A DNA stretch of 20,960 bases from JADJMO01 sp016794445 (GCA_016794445.1 JAEUKC010000173.1:1-20960), one strand, 5' to 3'; shown: positions 1 through 7,725, counted from the first letter of the stretch. Numbers and translations: made by a program. Notes: generated by a model not told the origin, from the sequence alone.

Positions 1-2
1 GC

Positions 3-320
3 GTGACCGGGATGGACGCCGTCTGCGCGCTCGTCCCGCACCTCCGCCCCGAGGCCGCCCGGGCGCTCGTCGGGGCTGCGGGACATGCGCTGCTCGCGGT
101 GCGCGTCGGCTACGTCGGTCGCCTCGCGGCCCGCGCGCTCCCGCCCCCGCGCGAGCCCTTCGCTGCCCTCGTCGCCCGCGCCGTCGCCACGCTGGACGAC
201 CACGCGATCAAGCTCGCGGCCGCGCTCGCCGAGGCCCAGCGGACCGGGTCCGACCTGCGGAACGCCGTCGCGCTGTCGCGCTGGCTCGACGCGCTCGCCT
301 CGCGCGAGGAGTCCGCGTAG
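3..320 (+). CDS. Hypothetical protein, possibly cut by the left edge
   Basis: An open frame of up to 105 residues ends at TAG 318-320. A GTG lies at 3 and an ATG at 12, but the frame may continue to the left of the window, so the true start is unknown. The product is rich in Ala, Arg and Leu and appears helical, with a short hydrophobic stretch near residues 20-45 and no motif I recognise. Codon use is as GC-rich as in clear genes nearby, which supports coding. It is followed by 229 bp without a gene before the next start at 550, so operon membership with that gene is not evident. No function is assigned. Confidence 0.45.
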   Translation: MTGMDAVCALVPHLRPEAARALVGAAGHALLAVRVGYVGRLAARALPPPREPFAALVARAVATLDDHAIKLAAALAEAQRTGSDLRNAVALSRWLDALASREESA

Positions 321-536
321 CGGCACGCCCGACCACTACGAGCTTCGCCTGCCCCTGTTGGTCCCGCGCGCATCCGCTCGCCATTCCTCTTGGTTGCGCG
401 GGGGTGAAACGGTCGCTGGGACACGAGGCCTTCGGCTGACACTGGCACTGCCTTCGCCACGTTGTCGACCGCGCATGTGGACCCTACAGCCGACGTGAGC
501 GCTCGAGAGAACATCCTCGACGCGCGGAACTTCGCC

Positions 537-548
537 GAGGAGCTCCTC
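537..548 (+). promoter_or_regulatory. Shine-Dalgarno inside a perfect 12-bp palindrome
   Basis: GAGGAGCTCCTC is a perfect palindrome ending one base before ATG 550. Its left half contains a good GAGGAG ribosome binding sequence, whose spacing supports ATG 550 as the start. The right half is fully complementary to that sequence but leaves no loop, so a stable intramolecular hairpin is unlikely. It could equally be chance in GC-rich DNA. Confidence 0.4.
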
Positions 549-549
549 C

Positions 550-1818
550 ATGGCCGTTCATCACGTGATCGGTGGCGGCACGGTGTGCCACGTCCGTCCC
601 CACCTCGCGCTCTCCGCCCCTGCGTACGGAACGCTCGCCCGCACCATCGCCGCGCATCTGCGCGACAGAGGAGAAGACGTCCGTCTGCACCTCACGAAGA
701 TGGCCGACGTCATGAGCTCGCTCGAGACGAACGACGACGTCGCGCGACTCCTCGATGCCATCGTCGCGGACCCGACCTCGAAGATGGTGTTCCTCACCGC
801 CGCCATGGTGGACTTCGAGGGAATCATCGGTGGCGAGCGGGGAAAACGGGCTCCGCGTCTTCGCAGCGAAGACGGGGATCAGACGCTCACGCTGCACCCT
901 GCGAGGAAGATCGTCCAGCGCGTCCGCGCCGAGAGGAAGGACCTCTTCCTCGTCGCGTGCAAGACGACCGCCGGCGCAGGCGCCGACGAGCAGTATCTCG
1001 CCGGTCTTCGTCTCCTGAAGACGTCGTCCGCGAATCTGGTCCTCGCCAACGACCTGCACACCCGACTCTCGATGATCGTCACGCCGGAGCAGGCGCGCTA
1101 CTTCGAGACGACCGACCGAGCGGCCGCCGTCCGCGGGTTGGTCGACATGGCGCTCGCTCGTTCCAGAGGACGATTCACGCGCTCCACCGTCGTTCCGGGC
1201 CGACCGGTACCCTGGGACTCACCCCTCGTCCCCGCTTCGTTGAGGAGGGTCGTCGACCACTGCATCGAACGCGGCGCCTACCAGCCGTTCCTGGGCGCCA
1301 CGGTGGGTCACTTCGCGGTGCGCCTCGAGGATGGACGCATTCTGACGTCGCGCCGCAAGACCGACTTCAATCGCATCGACGAAGTCGGGCTCGTGCTGAT
1401 CGAGCCGACGGGCGACGACCGGGTGCTGGCTCATGGCAGCCGGCCGAGCGTCGGGGGCCAGAGTCAACGGATCCTGTTCCGCGATCACCCCGGTGTCGAC
1501 TGCATCGTCCACTTCCACTGCCCGCTGCGCGCCGGGGTGATGGACGTCACCGTGCGGGAGCAGTGGCCTCACGAATGCGGCAGTCACGAGTGCGGCGAGA
1601 ACACGAGCCGGGGGCTCACCGCGGCCAAGGACGCCCCTGGCGTCTACGCCGTGATGCTCGACAAGCACGGCCCGAACGTCGCCTTCCACCGGTCGATCGC
1701 GCCGGAGGTCGTCCTTCGCTTCATCGAATCGAGGTTTGATCTCGCGGCGCGCACGGACGGCGTCGCGCCGACGTTCGCCACCCGACAGGTCGAGCCGCGC
1801 GCGGAGATGGCGTCGTGA
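550..1818 (+). CDS. CoaB-like domain fused to class II aldolase/adducin-like domain
   Basis: The protein has 422 residues and two apparent domains. Residues 1 to about 205 resemble the CoaB (phosphopantothenoylcysteine synthetase) fold: a Gly-rich start (IGGGT), TAAMVDF near 83-89 where CoaB has its AAVADF-like loop, and LKTSSANLVLANDL at 156-169, matching the Lys and AND segment of CoaB. Residues from about 220 to 400 resemble class II aldolase/adducin proteins, with HFHC at 321-324 and DKHG at 371-374, the usual places of the three metal-binding histidines. The segment normally carrying the catalytic Glu reads SVGGQSQ, so ordinary aldolase chemistry is doubtful. A possible role is ATP- or CTP-dependent activation linked to a metal-dependent step on an unknown substrate; this is inference. 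The next gene overlaps its stop codon, so the two are probably translated together. Confidence 0.7.
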   Translation: MAVHHVIGGGTVCHVRPHLALSAPAYGTLARTIAAHLRDRGEDVRLHLTKMADVMSSLETNDDVARLLDAIVADPTSKMVFLTAAMVDFEGIIGGERGKRAPRLRSEDGDQTLTLHPARKIVQRVRAERKDLFLVACKTTAGAGADEQYLAGLRLLKTSSANLVLANDLHTRLSMIVTPEQARYFETTDRAAAVRGLVDMALARSRGRFTRSTVVPGRPVPWDSPLVPASLRRVVDHCIERGAYQPFLGATVGHFAVRLEDGRILTSRRKTDFNRIDEVGLVLIEPTGDDRVLAHGSRPSVGGQSQRILFRDHPGVDCIVHFHCPLRAGVMDVTVREQWPHECGSHECGENTSRGLTAAKDAPGVYAVMLDKHGPNVAFHRSIAPEVVLRFIESRFDLAARTDGVAPTFATRQVEPRAEMAS

Positions 1819-2210
1819 TGCGCGCTGTCGAAAGGACCCGATTCGTGCGTCTCCGAGATCGGCTCGTCGCCTGGGAGGACATCCGGGAGATCGACCTGAG
1901 CAAGCTGGAGTCGAGCGGGATCGTCCTCGTCCAAACCTTCGGTGACGGCACGTCGACGGAGCTCGGTGGTGCCGAGGCGATCGACCTCGTGATGCGCGTC
2001 GCCCCCAGCTTCTTCGAGGGCAGGCGCTTTCGTTGGGTCCGCTCCGGGTGGGCGCTGCACAACCTCCTGGGCCACCCTTTGCTCCAGCTCCTCGCATGGG
2101 CCGGACAGACCCGCGCGGGCCTGCGCCTGCACGACGCTACGATCCCGCGTCCTCGACCCGTGAACCGACTTTCGTCGACACGGAGCGCGGTCACGGCGAG
2201 ATCGCCTTGA
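1818..2210 (+). CDS. Conserved small protein with HNLLGHP and LHDATIPRP motifs
   Basis: The product is 130 residues. ATG 1818 shares one base with the TGA of the upstream gene (TGATG), a strong sign of translational coupling; a GTG at 1815 in the same frame is an alternative. The N-terminal half alternates beta-like segments (RFVRLRDRLVAWEDI, then GIVLVQTF). The middle has WALHNLLGHPLLQLLAWAG followed by LHDATIPRPRP, a motif pair I recall from uncharacterised bacterial proteins but cannot tie to a function. His and Asp residues there could bind a metal or substrate. The last 20 bp overlap the 3' end of the converging gene on the other strand. The coupling suggests a partner of the CoaB-like/aldolase-like protein. 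Confidence 0.65.
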   Translation: MRAVERTRFVRLRDRLVAWEDIREIDLSKLESSGIVLVQTFGDGTSTELGGAEAIDLVMRVAPSFFEGRRFRWVRSGWALHNLLGHPLLQLLAWAGQTRAGLRLHDATIPRPRPVNRLSSTRSAVTARSP

Positions 2211-3552
2211 TCAGGTCGAAGGTCGCGGGCTTGCCGACCGCGCTCAGCTCCAAGGTCGCGTTCGCGTAGCCGACGGCCAACTCGAGATCGGCGTCGCGGA
2301 AGTAGCCGCGCAGGCCGGCGCCTTCGACCACGGGGCGCAGCTCGACGCGCACCTCGTGGACCTTGTCCTTGCGTGCGGCGAGGAGGGCTTCGAAGTGGCT
2401 CGTGCCCGCAGGACCCAGGGCGAGCCAGAAGGTGCCGTCGACGATGGCCCAGCGGTAGACGGTCTTGCCGGCTGGGACGCTGGTGACGTCCACGTCGCCG
2501 ATCCGCGAATCCTGGACCCCCCCGAGGCGACCGCGCAGGGTCTTCAGTGCGGAGCGAACGCCGGGCTCGTCGACGATCGCGAGGCGGAACACCTGCTCCT
2601 CGCCCTTGGTGCTGGTGAGCCCGACGCTGCCCAGGCCTTGGCGGATGGTCTTCACGTCGGTCGCGGCGCCGTCGATGTCCGCCAGCACGCCGAGGAGGGC
2701 GCTCACCAGGGCCTCACTGACGGGCTGGATCGCCGGGCCCGCGATCGAGACCTCGGCCACCACGCTGCTCGCCCGGCGGACCAGATCCGGAGCCACGACA
2801 GGGAGCGCATCGAGGTAGCTTCGCGCCTCGCCCTCGAGACGCAGACGCGTCCGCAGGACGACCTGTCCGTCGACGAGATCCAGCGTGCCCTGCACGTCCT
2901 CGATCTCGTCCATGTGGGCCTGCACGACCGCGTTGACCCGCGCCTCGAGCGACGCGGCGGGTGGCGCCACGAGCCCCTTCCACGTCGAGAGCAGCCGCTG
3001 GTTCACGTGGAGCTCGAGGGCGTGGGACGGGGGCGTGCGCGCCGCGAACCCGAGGTAGGGCCCGAAGGTCGTGAGCGCCGTCGCCGTCTCCGCGAAGACG
3101 ACCACGTCGTCGAAGCGCGCGAATCGCAGCCCCTTGCTGGTCTCGTACACGTGCCGACCGAGCATCGACGAGCGGTTGTGCGGTACGCCCTTCGCGTAGG
3201 CCGCGAACGCCTGGGCCGGCAGGGTGACCGCGATGGCCACGCCGGTCGGGGCCGTGCCGCTGCACGCGATCATCGGCTTCGCCCGGTCGACGACGTCGAC
3301 GAGCGCAAGCTCCTCGGGGCCGAGCTTCGTGCTGATCCAGCGCTTGCGCGCCTCGGCGTCGGCCGCGAGCAACGTCAGCGCCCCGGCGTCTTTGGCGACG
3401 AGGTGCGCGTGACGGGCCTCTGGACGGTCGCGCGCGGTGACGGGGTCGTCGGGGCGACTCTGCCGCCAGCGATCGAGCGCGAAGAACGACACCCGGATGA
3501 AGAGGGCGGTGCCCAGCATCGCCACCACGATCTTGGCACCGCGCCCTGCCAT
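2191..3552 (-). CDS. Membrane-anchored protein of unknown function
   Basis: The product is 453 residues. It starts with a short basic segment and one hydrophobic stretch at about 8-26, followed by Arg and Asp-rich residues, which fits an N-in signal anchor with the rest outside the cytoplasmic membrane. No lipobox is visible. The body is Val/Ala/Leu-rich with repeating beta-like stretches (VYRWAIVDGTFWLALG, VDGQVVLRTRLRLEGEA), suggesting a repeated alpha/beta or beta fold similar in style to DUF3352-type exported proteins; this comparison is weak. No catalytic motif is recognised. The gene stands alone on this strand, with its nearest same-strand neighbour about 500 bp upstream. Its stop overlaps the converging gene by 20 bp. 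Confidence 0.7.
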   Translation of the reverse strand: MAGRGAKIVVAMLGTALFIRVSFFALDRWRQSRPDDPVTARDRPEARHAHLVAKDAGALTLLAADAEARKRWISTKLGPEELALVDVVDRAKPMIACSGTAPTGVAIAVTLPAQAFAAYAKGVPHNRSSMLGRHVYETSKGLRFARFDDVVVFAETATALTTFGPYLGFAARTPPSHALELHVNQRLLSTWKGLVAPPAASLEARVNAVVQAHMDEIEDVQGTLDLVDGQVVLRTRLRLEGEARSYLDALPVVAPDLVRRASSVVAEVSIAGPAIQPVSEALVSALLGVLADIDGAATDVKTIRQGLGSVGLTSTKGEEQVFRLAIVDEPGVRSALKTLRGRLGGVQDSRIGDVDVTSVPAGKTVYRWAIVDGTFWLALGPAGTSHFEALLAARKDKVHEVRVELRPVVEGAGLRGYFRDADLELAVGYANATLELSAVGKPATFDLIKAISP

Positions 3553-3783
3553 CCAGGGACCCTAGCGACATCGCGCGCGCGCGGCCTCTGCAGCACTCGT
3601 CCCTTGCGCCGAAGCTCAGCGCGAGCGGGTGAGGGCACCTTCTCCGGTCTCTGGTTGCAGCTAGAGTTCGAGCGTGTCGCGGGCCAAGGTTCAGCGGCGC
3701 CCGGCTCGCCAAACGCAAGCTTCGCGAGCTCGTCCTGCACGGCAGTTCGCGAGAAGCTCGGGTCGAGGTCGCGGCACGATGGG
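3553..3783. other. Intergenic stretch without a recognised gene
   Basis: This region lies upstream of the leftward membrane protein and downstream of the leftward propeller-type lipoprotein. Frames here are short and Arg/Ser-rich, as expected for out-of-frame GC-rich DNA. It should contain the promoter of the membrane protein gene, but I see no convincing -35/-10 pair. The adjoining 3784-4046 is treated separately. Confidence 0.4.
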
Positions 3784-4046
3784 CTACTTCACCCACACCT
3801 CGAGTTCGTCGACCGTCCACCCGTTGAAAGTGCCGCAGAGATCGTTCCGGCAGGGCCGTGTCCGTCCCGCCGTCCGCGCCGACGCGACAATCGGGAGAGC
3901 GGTGTGCTGCTTGCAATGCTCCGCCGACACGGCGCCAAAGGCAGCAAAGACGAGCTGGGTCGATCCCATCCCCTGCCCCACAGCTCCGCCTGCTCTGCTT
4001 GCGCAGAGCTTGATCCGTTCATCAATGCGGAAGACCGCCGTGCTCC
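3784..4046 (-). pseudogene. Possible 3' remnant of an exported protein gene
   Basis: Between the stop of the lipoprotein gene (4047) and a TAG at 3784-3786, one leftward frame reads like real protein: after a few residues it contains IDERIKLCASRAGG, then a segment with spaced cysteines and the end FNGWTVDELEVWVK. The VDELEVW ending resembles the last strand of concanavalin/LamG-like domains. There is no good start codon or ribosome binding site at its beginning; the frame only continues upstream as an overlapping alternative frame of the lipoprotein gene. It could be the tail of a decayed gene or a chance open frame, so confidence is low. Confidence 0.25.
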
Positions 4047-5216
4047 TCAGAGCAGCTTGAGGCGAGCCAACTTGTCGATGCCGTTCGCGACGTAGAGCCA
4101 GCCGTCGTCCGTCACCGTGCACGCACCATTCGAGCCGTGGACGAACGGAAGGTCCGGGATCTTCTTCCACGTGTTGGCCACGGTGTCGTACTGCCAGACG
4201 ACGTTCGACGTGAACCCGCTGCTGTTGTCCCCGGTCGCGTAGATGTGGCCTGCTCGGTCCGAGCAGAAGGCCCGGCCCATCGTCGTCTCGGGGATGACCG
4301 CTCGCGCAGCTATCGCTCCCGTGGCCGGGGTGTACGACCACAGCAGGGTGAGGTCGGCGGAGGGCGCGATGTAGAGCGCCTTGGTCAGTCCATCCCACGC
4401 GAGGCGCGGGTGATAGACGGTGCCCGTGGGCCCGGTCGCATAGGTGACGAGGCTGGTTGCCATGTCGAACACGACGAGCCGGTTCGTCCCGTCGGAGGCG
4501 AGCGTGTAGAGCCTGTTCGCGTCGTCGTGCGCGTGCATCGACGAGAAGGTGCCGGGTAGCGCCGACGCGACGTTCGCCCAGCTGTCGGACGCGATCGTGT
4601 ACCGGTACATGTAGTTGTCCTTGGCCTGGTAGAGGAAGCCTCCACTCCAGCCGAGGCCCTTGTAGTTCTCGATCCCCCACGGGTTCTTCACGACGGGCGT
4701 CCAGGAGTCGGTGGCGATGTCGTACCGCGCCATCGCGCCGCCCGAGTTCGCGTAGCTGGCGAAGAAGTAGCCGACCCCGGCCGGCGTGTACTCGCTGAAG
4801 CCCGTCGGTCCGCCCAGATCGCCCTTCCGAGATTCCCAGCTCGCCGCGGTCGCTCCGGTGAACTTCCCGCCCCCCGAGTCCGTCGCGCCGTCGGTCGTCG
4901 CGTCGGTGCTGGTCTCGCCAGCGGTCTCGCTCGTCGTCGCGTCGGTGTCGGGAGTCGTGGAGTCGAGCGAGGTCTCGGCTGAGGAATCGGTCCCGGTGTC
5001 CTTCGGCCCGGTGTCGGCCCCGCAATCGCAGATGCCGTAGCCACTCCCATCGTCCTTGCAGCTCTGGACGCCCGTGCCTCCGCCGACGCAGAGGCACGCC
5101 TGCGTCGTCCCCGCGACGCACGCCGGCGCCGCTGGACTCGAGCTGCTGCAACCCGCTGCGTTGCCGAGGGTGATCGCCAGAACGAAGACGTACGGAACGA
5201 CGATGGACACGCGCAT
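4047..5216 (-). CDS. Secreted lipoprotein with Kelch-like propeller repeats
   Basis: The 389-residue product begins with a hydrophobic signal peptide ending in a lipobox (NAAGC, Cys 23), so it should be lipid-anchored in the cell envelope. Next comes a compact Cys-rich cassette of the form C-x-AGTTQ-x-C-x-C-x-GGG with QSC and a C-x-C end (about 33-65), then a Thr/Asp/Ser-rich linker to about residue 117. The rest (about 125-389) has repeated units such as MARYDIATDSW, YMYRYTIASDSW and VWQYDTVANTWKK, the pattern of Kelch-type beta-propeller blades. This fits a surface-exposed binding or scaffold protein; no enzyme motif is seen. The start ATG 5216 follows a GGGGG-containing sequence. It is divergent from a second lipoprotein gene carrying the same cassette. 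Confidence 0.85.
   Translation of the reverse strand: MRVSIVVPYVFVLAITLGNAAGCSSSSPAAPACVAGTTQACLCVGGGTGVQSCKDDGSGYGICDCGADTGPKDTGTDSSAETSLDSTTPDTDATTSETAGETSTDATTDGATDSGGGKFTGATAASWESRKGDLGGPTGFSEYTPAGVGYFFASYANSGGAMARYDIATDSWTPVVKNPWGIENYKGLGWSGGFLYQAKDNYMYRYTIASDSWANVASALPGTFSSMHAHDDANRLYTLASDGTNRLVVFDMATSLVTYATGPTGTVYHPRLAWDGLTKALYIAPSADLTLLWSYTPATGAIAARAVIPETTMGRAFCSDRAGHIYATGDNSSGFTSNVVWQYDTVANTWKKIPDLPFVHGSNGACTVTDDGWLYVANGIDKLARLKLL
5045..5093 (-). repeat. 49-bp inverted repeat, left copy
   Basis: Read on the minus strand this 49-bp segment matches 5569-5617 of the plus strand with two mismatches, including an unbroken 28-base identity. It encodes the CLCVGGGTGVQSCKDDG cassette in the propeller-type lipoprotein. 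The near identity at DNA level, including third positions, suggests recent duplication or gene conversion. Confidence 0.85.
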
Positions 5217-5457
5217 GGAAACCCCCGAGAGAACTGGATCCAGACGCTATCATCGACGCGCTCGTGGCGCGATTGCGGCGGGCTGTTCGTTGCCGGATCT
5301 GGAACTCCTCGTCGACTCCGAGCGTCGTCCAGTCGTCCCGAGCGCTTCGCTTTGCAGTGTCTTCGCGTGCACGCCCGTCGCAAGCTCAGCCCGAGCGCGG
5401 GTCGCGTCAGTGCCAGAAGTCGTTCGGACGCATCCACCCATTGCTACACTCTCGAGG

Positions 5458-6192
5458 GTGAGAACCCTGGTCGTACCGATCGCGTGGCTCTTCGCTCTCT
5501 CGGTCGGTTGTGGCGCCGACACGTCCAGTCCTGTCCGCGCTTGCGTGCCGGGCGTGACGCAGTCGTGTCTCTGCGTCGGCGGCGGCACCGGCGTCCAGAG
5601 CTGCAAGGACGATGGGACCGGGTTCGGCGTGTGCGCATGTGGTGGCGCCGACGCCGGCGTGGACGCTTCGGCCGACACGACGGTCGAGAGCGACGGTACG
5701 ACCGACACCACCACCGATGCCCCGACCGATCTCGGGACCGATGTCGGGATCGACACCGCCGACGCTGGTGGTGGGAGCACCTTCAGCGAGTCGTTCAGCG
5801 GGGGCGTCGCGCCGACGACCCAGTGCGCGAGCTGGGACGCCTTTCGCAAGAGCCTGTCGGCCTCGAAGGTCTACTCGAAGATCACCGTCAAAGGCTCCCT
5901 GGACGCCATCGGTGTCAGCTGCAGCGAGCCAGGGATCTCAGGGCCCCGGGCCGATGCCATCTGCCAGGCGCTGCGGACGGGGACCGCCATCGGAATGCCC
6001 TGCGGCTCGAACTCGTGGAGCGTGAGCGTGGGGTGCGGTGGAGCGGGTGTGATCAGCCTCGTGGTCAACCTCGGAGGCTGCGCCTGCGAGACGGGGTTCT
6101 CCATCCACCCGTGCTCGACGTCCGCGAACTGGGGAGGGATTGGCGCGACCTGTGGTGCCCCGTCGCAGACCCTCACCGTGATCTGCGAGTAG
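5458..6192 (+). CDS. Lipoprotein with a 10-cysteine C-terminal domain
   Basis: I choose GTG 5458 because the resulting N-terminus (VRTLVVPIAWLFALSVGC) aligns with that of the divergent lipoprotein and places a lipobox Cys at residue 18; an in-frame GTG at 5410 is an alternative, and neither has a clear Shine-Dalgarno. The 244-residue product then has the Cys-rich cassette shared with its neighbour (about 29-61), a Thr/Asp-rich linker (about 63-105), and a C-terminal domain (about 120-244) with ten cysteines, enough for five disulfides. Landmarks are a W-x-x-F-R start, ITVKGSLD, CQALRTG, WGGIGATC and APSQTLTV. I recall similar domains from large myxobacterial genomes but know no function. The protein is expected to face outside the cytoplasm. 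Confidence 0.8.
   Translation: MRTLVVPIAWLFALSVGCGADTSSPVRACVPGVTQSCLCVGGGTGVQSCKDDGTGFGVCACGGADAGVDASADTTVESDGTTDTTTDAPTDLGTDVGIDTADAGGGSTFSESFSGGVAPTTQCASWDAFRKSLSASKVYSKITVKGSLDAIGVSCSEPGISGPRADAICQALRTGTAIGMPCGSNSWSVSVGCGGAGVISLVVNLGGCACETGFSIHPCSTSANWGGIGATCGAPSQTLTVICE
5569..5617 (+). repeat. 49-bp inverted repeat, right copy
   Basis: Partner of 5045-5093 on the opposite strand, with two mismatches in 49 bp. It encodes the same Gly/Cys cassette in the 10-cysteine lipoprotein. The two copies are about 475 bp apart in inverted orientation and flank both gene starts and the shared promoter region. Confidence 0.85.
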
Positions 6193-6199
6193 ACGAAGC

Positions 6200-6221
6200 C
6201 CGCGTCGCAGAACCGACGCGG
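6200..6221 (+). terminator. Hairpin after the 10-cysteine lipoprotein gene
   Basis: CCGCGTCG (6200-6207) and CGACGCGG (6214-6221) form a perfect 8-bp GC-rich stem with a 6-nt loop, starting eight bases after the stop codon. No T-run follows on either strand, so it is only a candidate terminator. Its position between two converging genes is appropriate. Confidence 0.45.
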
Positions 6222-6304
6222 AACTGGCAAAACGCGCTGAATAGCCGAAGCCGCGAACGGGAGCTCGTCCGTCGGGCACCAGTTCGATCGACCGCGCAGG
6301 GTCG

Positions 6305-6760
6305 TCAGGAGACGACGGGAGACTGCCGCTGAATGTAGACCCGCTGGATCATGGCGGGAAACAGCGCGTCGAAGTCCGTGTCGAGCGTGAGCAAGGTTGC
6401 GTTCGCCGCGCGGGTGGCTGCAGCGATCCACATGTCGTTCTCGCCCATGTTGGTGCGCGAGCCCTTGGGGTGCGATCGCAGATGATCGTAGATCTCGGCG
6501 TACGCGCGCAGAACATCCTGGTCGTGCAGGTCGATGGTCGTCAGCTCGCCAAGCGCGAGTTCGGTGGCCGCGACCTTCGTCGGGCCGAGCTTGTTCACTC
6601 GGGCCATCGCCTTGAGCTCGCCGTGGGTCACGACGCAGACCAGCGGCCGCAGCGGACTCTTGCGTAGACCGTAGGCCTCGTCGATTCGTGCTCCGAGTTC
6701 CTTCCCGCCGAGGAGCGCGACGATCACGCTGGTGTCGAGGAGGTACGACGGCAGCGACAT
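6305..6760 (-). CDS. PIN-domain toxin, VapC-like
   Basis: The 151-residue product has the four acidic positions of PIN-domain ribonucleases: Asp 9 in YLLDTSVI, Glu 48 in THGELKA, Asp 109 in GENDMWIA and Asp 127 in TLDTDF. These coordinate the Mg or Mn ions that cleave RNA; VapC toxins of this fold cut tRNA or rRNA and stop translation. The start ATG 6760 gives the typical MSLPSYLLDTSVI N-terminus; a longer frame to 6802 would run into the upstream gene. Only 4 nt separate it from the stop of the upstream gene, so the two form a toxin-antitoxin-like operon with the antitoxin candidate first, the usual vapBC order. Confidence 0.85.
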   Translation of the reverse strand: MSLPSYLLDTSVIVALLGGKELGARIDEAYGLRKSPLRPLVCVVTHGELKAMARVNKLGPTKVAATELALGELTTIDLHDQDVLRAYAEIYDHLRSHPKGSRTNMGENDMWIAAATRAANATLLTLDTDFDALFPAMIQRVYIQRQSPVVS

Positions 6761-6764
6761 CGGC

Positions 6765-7721
6765 CTACCGCACCTCGTCCAACATCGCGAGCAGAGCATC
6801 ATCGCTCTCGTTCCCGGGCCACCGACCGAAGAAAGCGTTCACGCCCGTCGTGGGTGTCTGGAGTGCGCGCCGGGCCGTTCGGGGATGGATCGAGCCGGCT
6901 GGTGCCGGCACCTTCGACCAGAAAGCCCCCTCACCCTCGCCAGGGAGCACGGCGCGAGCGTCGAGGCGCAGCAGCTTTCCCGAGGGGCGGAAGATCGCCT
7001 GACCCTGTACGACCACGCGGTGGCCGAGCGATGCGCTGATCGTCGACACATCCTCGCCGATCAAGACGCCACGGACCTCCTGACCATCGTCGAGTCGGAG
7101 GGCGAAGGCTTGTGTGCTCCGGCGCAGCATGTCGAGCGAGCCCACGACGCGAGCTTCGCGCGGCTCAGGCGTCTCCGCGTTCAGGCTGCGCGCTTGCTCG
7201 ATCATCGGGGAGTCGACGGTTGCGAAGCCACCGACGTCCTGTCCCGGCCGGTGCTTGGCCTCGATCCGGAGCTCACTGATCTCGTCGCCGAGAACGCGAC
7301 GGAAGCGAAGGAGGTTCCGCAGCAGACCCGAATCGAACCGGTCGCTGTCGGAGCGCGTTCCACCCACATCGTCGACCACCGCGGCTACGGCGTCGATGGC
7401 CGACCAGGCAGGATCGGGCCGGGATGCCCAGAGCTCCCCTTGATCGTAGATCCCCTCGGCGACGTCACCAAACGGACGCGCTGTGAAGTGCAGCACAGCC
7501 TCGTCACCGACTTCGAGATCATCGAACCGGACATCTGCTGCGGCGTTGAGCCAGGAGCGTCGGTGCCCGACCACCCGGCTCGAGCCCTCGAAGGCCATCC
7601 GTACTGCACCAGCCACGCTCGCCTGGAAGCCCTCGAGCAACAGGCCACTGATGCCGGGTGGGAGGCCGCGCTGGAATCCGTGAGGACCCCTGACACGAAG
7701 CTCGTGGTGAACGACGTTCAT
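6765..7721 (-). CDS. Large antitoxin-like partner of the PIN toxin
   Basis: This 318-residue protein sits directly upstream of the PIN toxin, with 4 nt between stop and start. It is much longer than ordinary VapB antitoxins (about 70-100 residues). Its C-terminus (NAFFGRWPGNESDDALLAML) resembles a tail I recall from antitoxin-like proteins beside PIN genes; such an amphipathic tail could wrap the toxin. Before it, about residues 188-250 form a beta-rich segment (VVGSLDMLRRSTQAFALRL, then VRGVLIG, HRVVVQGQAIF) that looks OB- or SH3-like. The N-terminal half (about 1-130) contains VAGAVRMAFEGSS and a long helical segment. No ribbon-helix-helix or AbrB domain is evident. The start ATG 7721 follows a perfect AAGGAGG. 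Confidence 0.7.
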   Translation of the reverse strand: MNVVHHELRVRGPHGFQRGLPPGISGLLLEGFQASVAGAVRMAFEGSSRVVGHRRSWLNAAADVRFDDLEVGDEAVLHFTARPFGDVAEGIYDQGELWASRPDPAWSAIDAVAAVVDDVGGTRSDSDRFDSGLLRNLLRFRRVLGDEISELRIEAKHRPGQDVGGFATVDSPMIEQARSLNAETPEPREARVVGSLDMLRRSTQAFALRLDDGQEVRGVLIGEDVSTISASLGHRVVVQGQAIFRPSGKLLRLDARAVLPGEGEGAFWSKVPAPAGSIHPRTARRALQTPTTGVNAFFGRWPGNESDDALLAMLDEVR

Positions 7722-7725
7722 GACG

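Noticed and set aside
2356..4095. Rightward 579-codon frame
   Set aside because: Antisense to the membrane-anchored protein; composition is rich in Arg, Asp, His and Gly, typical of a shadow frame.
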